Source: Spirochaetaceae bacterium | GTDB taxonomy: Bacteria > Spirochaetota > Spirochaetia > DSM-27196 > SLST01 | DNA: 8,822 bases | Assembly: GCA_007129695.1 (NCBI GenBank) | Contig: SKVA01000409.1 | Span: 1-8,822, forward strand | Reading direction: 5' to 3' | Part shown: in pieces, positions 5,147 through 8,822 of the stretch | Numbering within the stretch: the first letter of the stretch is position 1 | Layout of the letters: every line of letters begins with the position of its first letter | Made by a program: the position numbers and the translations under genes | Notes under the pieces: generated by a model | Database searches by the model: none | What the model saw: only the letters and a program-made list of their open reading frames with translations | Told to the model about the DNA's origin: nothing

Positions 5147-7190
5147 GAGTACCTCCGGTTGCGCGCGCCCCGGCTTCGAGGAGCGCTATTATTCTATCCA
5201 CGTCGTAGACGCAGCCGTCCCAGACACCGCCCGACGCGTTCTGGAGCGCGGCCCATAGCCGCGTGTCGTCGCTCACGTTCGGGTCGGGCGCCAGGTCGGG
5301 GTGCGTCGCGCGCGACTCGAGTGCGCGCGCGGCGTCGACCGCATCGACGCGTCTGCCGTCGATTCCTACCAGGTTGACCGAGCCGGTCAGCCCGACGCGG
5401 TCGACGACGATCTCGATCAGGTCTCCGTCGCGCACCTTCCCGATCGGGCCACCGGCGAGCGCCTCGGGGCCGACGTGGCCGACGCACGCGCCGGTCGATA
5501 CGCCGCTGAACCGCGCGTCGGTCACGAGCGCGACGTGCTTGCCGTGCGGCAGGAACTTCAGCGCCGACGTGATCTGGTACGTCTCTTCCATCCCGCACCC
5601 GAGCGGGCCCCGGCCGATCACGACCATCACGTCTCCCGCCTTGATCGCGTCGGACGACGTGCTCTTCACCGCGGCGATCGCCGCGCGCTCTGACGCGAAC
5701 ACGCGCGCCGGACCGGTCATCCGGTAGACGCCGTCGGCGTCGACGACGGCCGGGTCGATCGCGGTGCTCTTGATCACCGATCCCTGCGGAGCCAGGTTTC
5801 CGGTCGGAAAGGTGACGGTGCTCGTGAGTCCCCGCTCACGAGCGCGCGCGGGGCTCATGATGACGTCGTCGGGATCGATCGCGTCCAGAGCGAAGAGCCG
5901 CTCGCGGCACCGGGCGCGACGCTCGCTGCGCTCCCAGCGATCGAGCACCTCACCGAGCGGAAGCCCGTGGACGGTCGGACAGTCCAGGCGCAGCGTGTCG
6001 CGGAGATGGAGCATCACCTCCGGCACGCCGCCGGCAAGGTAGACCACGACCGTCGGGTGCCCGACGGGACCGTTAGGCAGCGCATCGACGATCCGCGGCA
6101 CGGCGCGATTGACCCGCTGCCAGTCGTCAACGGTTGGCCGCGAAAGGCCGGCCTGGTGCGCGATCGCCGGGATGTGCAGGAGCAGGTTCGTACTGCCGCC
6201 GACCGCCGCGTGCACCACCATCGCGTTGTACAGCGAATCGTCGGTGAGAATCTGCGACGTCGTGACGCCCGCTTCCTCCATGCGGACCAGCGCGCGTGCC
6301 GACCGGCGCGCGACGTCGAGCCATATCTCCTGCCCCGACGGAGCGAGCGCCGAGTGGCACAGCGACAGCCCAAGCGCCTCAGCGACGACCTGAGCGGTCG
6401 CGGCGGTCCCCAGGAACTGACAGCCGCCGCCAGGTGACGCGCACGACCGGCAGCCGAGCTCTGCGGCCTCTTCGAGCGTGATCTGACCGTGCGCGTAGCG
6501 CGCACCGATCGTCTGGATCTTCCCCGCGTCTTCACCCTCTTCGGGCATCAGCGTGACGCCGCCCGGTACCAGAATGGTCGGAAAATCGTGCTGCGCGGCG
6601 AGCGCCATCATCATCGCAGGGAGGCCCTTGTCGCACGTCGCGACGCCCATGACGCCGCGTCTGGTCGGCAGCGAACGGATCAGCCTGCGCAGCACGAGCG
6701 CCGCGTCGTTGCGGTACGGGAGGCTGTCCATCATGCCGAGCGTCCCCTGCGTCCGCCCGTCGCACGGGTCGGTCACGAACCCGGCGTACGGGATGCAGCG
6801 CTCGTCGCCAAGGGTTTGTGCCGCCGCCTGCATCAGCAGCCCGACCTCCCAGTGGCCCGTGTGGTAGCCGAGCGCGATCGGCGTGCCGTCGGGCGCGCGG
6901 ATGCCGCCCTGCGTGCTCAGGATAAGGAACTGCCGGCGCATCAGCTCGAACGGCTTCCACCCCATCCCGGCGTTCTGGGTCAGCGCGAACACATCACCGC
7001 TGGGAGCGGTGCGCAGAAAATCGGGGTCGAGCGGCAGCGACCCGACGGGCCCTGGTGCGTGTGTGTCGACGCGGTAGCTCGCCGGATCGTCGGCTTCGAT
7101 CGGGATCGGCTCTGGTACGGCGGCGGCCGGCTGCGCATCGGGGCCGGCGTCGGTCGGGGTCGCAGCGCGCGACCGGGGTTTGGGGTACAT
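5133..7190 (-). CDS. yjhG: D-xylonate dehydratase, YjhG/YagF type (IlvD/Edd family)
   Basis: A 685-residue iron-sulphur dehydratase that should convert D-xylonate to 2-keto-3-deoxy-D-xylonate. It follows E. coli YjhG/YagF nearly end to end from about residue 36: THAPGPVGSLPL, PSGDVFALTQNAGMGW, DPCDGRTQGTLGM, DSLPYRNDA, ATCDKGLPAMMMALAAQH, GGGCQFLGTA, SALAPSGQ, GGSTNLLLHIPAIAHQAG, ARFSGVSTGACVGHVGPEALAGGPIGK and DDTRLWA. Likely cluster ligands are Cys143 (DPCDG), Cys186 (TCDKG) and Cys257 (GGGCQF). Residues 3-33 are an Ala/Pro-rich extension absent from E. coli YjhG, which has about 655 residues. ATG 7190 is chosen because a -10 hexamer ends 7 nt upstream. A GTG at 7199 would add three residues but overlaps that hexamer. 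It is the first gene of the operon. In E. coli YjhG works with an aldolase; here the next genes are Weimberg enzymes. Activity on L-arabinonate or another aldonate is the main alternative. Confidence 0.93.
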   Translation of the reverse strand: MYPKPRSRAATPTDAGPDAQPAAAVPEPIPIEADDPASYRVDTHAPGPVGSLPLDPDFLRTAPSGDVFALTQNAGMGWKPFELMRRQFLILSTQGGIRAPDGTPIALGYHTGHWEVGLLMQAAAQTLGDERCIPYAGFVTDPCDGRTQGTLGMMDSLPYRNDAALVLRRLIRSLPTRRGVMGVATCDKGLPAMMMALAAQHDFPTILVPGGVTLMPEEGEDAGKIQTIGARYAHGQITLEEAAELGCRSCASPGGGCQFLGTAATAQVVAEALGLSLCHSALAPSGQEIWLDVARRSARALVRMEEAGVTTSQILTDDSLYNAMVVHAAVGGSTNLLLHIPAIAHQAGLSRPTVDDWQRVNRAVPRIVDALPNGPVGHPTVVVYLAGGVPEVMLHLRDTLRLDCPTVHGLPLGEVLDRWERSERRARCRERLFALDAIDPDDVIMSPARARERGLTSTVTFPTGNLAPQGSVIKSTAIDPAVVDADGVYRMTGPARVFASERAAIAAVKSTSSDAIKAGDVMVVIGRGPLGCGMEETYQITSALKFLPHGKHVALVTDARFSGVSTGACVGHVGPEALAGGPIGKVRDGDLIEIVVDRVGLTGSVNLVGIDGRRVDAVDAARALESRATHPDLAPDPNVSDDTRLWAALQNASGGVWDGCVYDVDRIIALLEAGARATGGTHETL

Positions 7191-7197
7191 CGACCCC

Positions 7198-7206
7198 ACT
7201 ATACCA
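7198..7206 (-). promoter_or_regulatory. Extended -10 promoter of the pentonate operon, predicted leaderless
   Basis: On the minus strand TGG-TATAGT forms a TGn-extended -10 element. The hexamer (7203-7198) ends 7 nt before ATG 7190. The intervening GGGGTCG is not placed as a usable Shine-Dalgarno site, because transcription would start at or near the ATG. No good -35 hexamer is seen at 16-18 nt spacing. Confidence 0.6.
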
Positions 7207-7247
7207 GCGGCCGTCCCAAAACTACCAGACCCTGTCCGATTCGTGTC

Positions 7248-7264
7248 TTGCGCGACGCGTGCAA
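7248..7264. promoter_or_regulatory. Candidate operator, inverted repeat in the divergent promoter region
   Basis: TTGCGCGACGCGTGCAA is an inverted repeat with 7-nt arms (TTGCGCG and CGTGCAA), one mismatched pair and a 3-nt centre. It covers the -35 element and part of the spacer of the promoter for the gene at 7283, where a bound repressor would block RNA polymerase. Its left edge is 45 nt upstream of the operon's -10 hexamer, so one protein could control both directions. The TTGC...GCAA form resembles LacI- or GntR-type operators more than AraC half-sites, but the binder is unknown. Confidence 0.4.
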
Positions 7265-7275
7265 TCCGGTAGACT
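7248..7275 (+). promoter_or_regulatory. Promoter of the URO-D-like gene, predicted leaderless
   Basis: A -35-like TTGCGC (7248-7253) and a -10 hexamer TAGACT (7270-7275) are separated by 16 nt. The -10 ends 7 nt before ATG 7283, with CGTGCTC between and no Shine-Dalgarno site. This matches the geometry of the three other leaderless starts in the window, although there is no TGn extension here. Confidence 0.55.
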
Positions 7276-7282
7276 CGTGCTC

Positions 7283-8350
7283 ATGACACCGCGCCAGAAC
7301 CTCCTGTCGGTACTCCGACGAACCGGTATGGATGAGGTCCCGATGGACCTGAGCCTCTGCACCAGTCAGATCGAGCGCTTCCAGCGTGAGACCGGCAGCA
7401 CCGACATCGCGTCGTACTTCCGTCTTCCGCATCGGTGGATCGGCGTCGAAATGACCGGCCCCGACGACCCGCGCTCGGTCTACCCGCGGGAAACGTTGCC
7501 CGAGCGCACGAGCTTCGACGCATGGGGAGTTGCGCACTCGGCCGGATCGGAGGCAGCCTATCACATGACGCGTCTCCACCACCCGCTGCGCGGCGCGACC
7601 GACCCGGCAGAGATCGACGCGTACCCGATGCCGCGCTTCGACGATGCAGCCGAGACCGCACGACTCTCAGAGCGAGTCCGCGCGATCCACCAATCGGGCT
7701 TCGCGACCGTGGCCGGGCTGGCGCAGACGGTATGGGAGTCCGCGTGGGCGATCCGCAGCATGGAAGACCTGATGGTCGACATGATGAGCGACGACGACGC
7801 TGCAACGCTCCTCCTTGACCGCGTGACCGACGTATCGCGCCGACGCGCGCGCATAGTCGCGCAGGCGGGGTGCGACATCATCCAGATTGGCGACGACATC
7901 GGTATGCAGAGTACACCGATGATGTCGATCGACCTGTGGCGTGACTGGCTCAAACCGCGTCTTGCGTCGGTCATAGACGCCGCGCGAACGGCCAAGCCCG
8001 ACATCATCGTCTTCTACCACAGCTGCGGCTTCGTACTACCGTTCATCGACGACCTGATCGACATCGGAGTAGAGGTGCTCAACCCGATCCAGCCGGAGAG
8101 CATGCCGTTCGAGACGGTGCACCGCGGCTGGGGCGACCGGCTGTCGTTCTGGGGCACGATCGGCACGCAGTCGACGCTCCCGTTCGGCACGGTCGCGGAC
8201 GTGCACGCCGCGGTTCGGGCGAACGTCACGCGCTGCGGAGAGAACGGCGGGATCGTGATCGGGCCGACCCACCTGGTCGAACCCGAAGTTCCGTGGGAAA
8301 ACATCGTAGCGCTGCGCGACGCGTGCGACCAGCTGTCGCCGGCGCGGTGA
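7283..8350 (+). CDS. Uroporphyrinogen-decarboxylase-superfamily protein (MtaA/CmuA-like)
   Basis: A 355-residue protein of the URO-D fold, a family that includes true uroporphyrinogen decarboxylases and cobalamin-dependent methyltransferases such as MtaA and CmuA. Signs are the N-terminal TPRQNLLSVLRRTGMDEVPMDL, HPLRGATDPAEIDAYPMP, AGCDIIQIGDDIGMQ, and FYHSCGFVLPFIDDLIDIGVEVLNPIQP. His246 and Cys248 of the HSCG motif match the His-x-Cys zinc ligands of MtaA-type enzymes. The later Cys ligand is replaced near GPTHLVEPEVPWENI, where His330 is a candidate; Cys318 lies nearby. It is therefore unlikely to be a haem-pathway enzyme. It is divergent from the pentonate operon and no corrinoid-binding partner is in the window, so its substrate is unknown. 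The frame is open far upstream, but ATG 7283 fits both the family start and the promoter. Confidence 0.85.
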   Translation: MTPRQNLLSVLRRTGMDEVPMDLSLCTSQIERFQRETGSTDIASYFRLPHRWIGVEMTGPDDPRSVYPRETLPERTSFDAWGVAHSAGSEAAYHMTRLHHPLRGATDPAEIDAYPMPRFDDAAETARLSERVRAIHQSGFATVAGLAQTVWESAWAIRSMEDLMVDMMSDDDAATLLLDRVTDVSRRRARIVAQAGCDIIQIGDDIGMQSTPMMSIDLWRDWLKPRLASVIDAARTAKPDIIVFYHSCGFVLPFIDDLIDIGVEVLNPIQPESMPFETVHRGWGDRLSFWGTIGTQSTLPFGTVADVHAAVRANVTRCGENGGIVIGPTHLVEPEVPWENIVALRDACDQLSPAR

Positions 8351-8354
8351 TGCC

Positions 8355-8386
8355 GCGCGCCTGGGAATCGATCCGCCGCGGCGCGC
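8355..8386. terminator. Possible weak stem-loop between convergent genes
   Basis: GCGCGCC (8355-8361) can pair with GGCGCGC (8380-8386) across an 18-nt loop in the 49 nt between the URO-D-like gene and the AraC-family gene. No T-run follows, and such matches arise easily in G+C-rich DNA. Listed because this is where both transcripts must end. Confidence 0.25.
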
Positions 8387-8399
8387 TCGACCCCCGGCC

Positions 8400-8822
8400 T
8401 CACCCGCCGCTCATTCGCCGGAACTCGGTCGGGCTGTGCCCGACGACCGCGCGAAAGCGTCTACAAAAGTACGACGCGTCGGAGAATCCCAGATCGTCGG
8501 CGATCTGCGACACCGATAGACCGGGGTCGCGGAGCATCCGGCACGCGTGCGCCATCGCGATCTTCGCCCGCGCCTGGCCAGGGGCTGTCCGTGCAAGCCG
8601 CGTGAAGCGCTTCACGAACGACCCGTAGCTCGTCTGCATCGCACGCGCCGCCGCGCCGAGCGAGCTGCTCATCGGTCTTGGGCAGTCGATCGCGCGGTAC
8701 GCGGCGTCAAGCCACGCGCTGTCGGCGTCGCTGAGTGCACGCGTCTGGTGCGATGAGGCAACCTCGCAGATCAGCGTGACGATCATACTCAGGAGTACCG
8801 CTGCGGGCGTCGTGATCGGCTC
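8400..8822 (-). CDS. AraC-family transcriptional regulator, N-terminus cut by window edge
   Basis: The last 140 residues of an AraC/XylS regulator. The DNA-binding domain fills about the last 90: a first helix-turn-helix in MSSSLGAAARAMQTSYGSFVKRF (fragment residues 51-73), then the second in LSVSQIADDLGFSDASYFCRRF (102-123), and the closing VVGHSPTEFRR. The Cys before RRF in SYFCRRF sits where Ser is more usual. An internal ATG at 8786 exists, but the frame stays open for 12 more codons to the window edge. Those codons (TPAAVLLSMIV) read as the linker from a sensing domain, so the true start is probably outside. AraC regulators often control sugar genes nearby. Control of the pentonate operon is possible but not shown, because a second convergent gene lies between. 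Confidence 0.9.
   Translation of the reverse strand, partial: EPITTPAAVLLSMIVTLICEVASSHQTRALSDADSAWLDAAYRAIDCPRPMSSSLGAAARAMQTSYGSFVKRFTRLARTAPGQARAKIAMAHACRMLRDPGLSVSQIADDLGFSDASYFCRRFRAVVGHSPTEFRRMSGG

Noticed and set aside
7055..7282. N-terminal extension of the URO-D-like gene to an upstream start
   Set aside because: The added sequence is antisense to the dehydratase gene and unlike the family. ATG 7283 matches the usual N-terminus and follows a promoter.
6489..7286. Plus-strand frame of 265 codons opposite the start of the dehydratase gene
   Set aside because: It is rich in Arg and His with no family match that I can see, and it covers the promoter region. The minus-strand YjhG motifs are decisive.
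8400..8786. AraC-family gene as a complete short regulator starting at ATG 8786
   Set aside because: The frame stays open to the window edge, no Shine-Dalgarno site or -10 element precedes the ATG, and the upstream residues look like an interdomain linker, so a truncated longer protein is more likely.

Overview
The window is G+C-rich bacterial DNA. The best clue to the host is gene 2 (796-1467), which resembles the DUF2259 family of predicted secreted proteins that I associate mainly with spirochaetes such as Treponema and Spirochaeta. A high-G+C, free-living spirochaete is the favoured host, but this is an inference from one or two genes. No mobile element, CRISPR array, tRNA or rRNA was seen.

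Left part (1-2393): a multi-pass membrane protein runs off the left edge on the minus strand. It is divergent from the secreted DUF2259-like protein, which is followed on the plus strand by an exported, possibly outer-membrane protein of unknown family. A G+C-rich interval (2394-2585) separates these from the catabolic operon. It holds three tandem 18-nt hairpin repeats and two further strong stem-loops between convergent genes.

Centre (2586-7190, minus strand): three overlapping genes form an operon read right to left. They are a YjhG/YagF-type D-xylonate dehydratase, a fumarylacetoacetate-hydrolase-fold dehydratase of the 2-keto-3-deoxypentonate type, and an alpha-ketoglutaric semialdehyde dehydrogenase. 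Together they would take a pentonate (most likely D-xylonate) through 2-keto-3-deoxypentonate and 2,5-dioxopentanoate to 2-oxoglutarate, the lower half of a Weimberg-type non-phosphorylating pathway. No sugar dehydrogenase, lactonase or transporter is in the window.

Right part (7191-8822): a uroporphyrinogen-decarboxylase-superfamily protein is divergent from the operon across a 92-nt region with two promoters and a candidate operator. An AraC-family regulator, its N-terminus cut by the right edge, faces it.

The most notable signal is a repeated start-site design. Four genes at the head of transcription units (starts at 723, 1563, 7190 and 7283) each have a TATA-like -10 hexamer ending only 6-7 nt before the ATG, with no Shine-Dalgarno site. 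Leaderless mRNAs are predicted for all four. The genes at 796 and 5146 instead have clear Shine-Dalgarno sequences, and the one at 4280 has a purine-rich site. A second theme is low-complexity Ala/Gly/Pro/Ser sequence inserted into, or added to, all three pathway enzymes.
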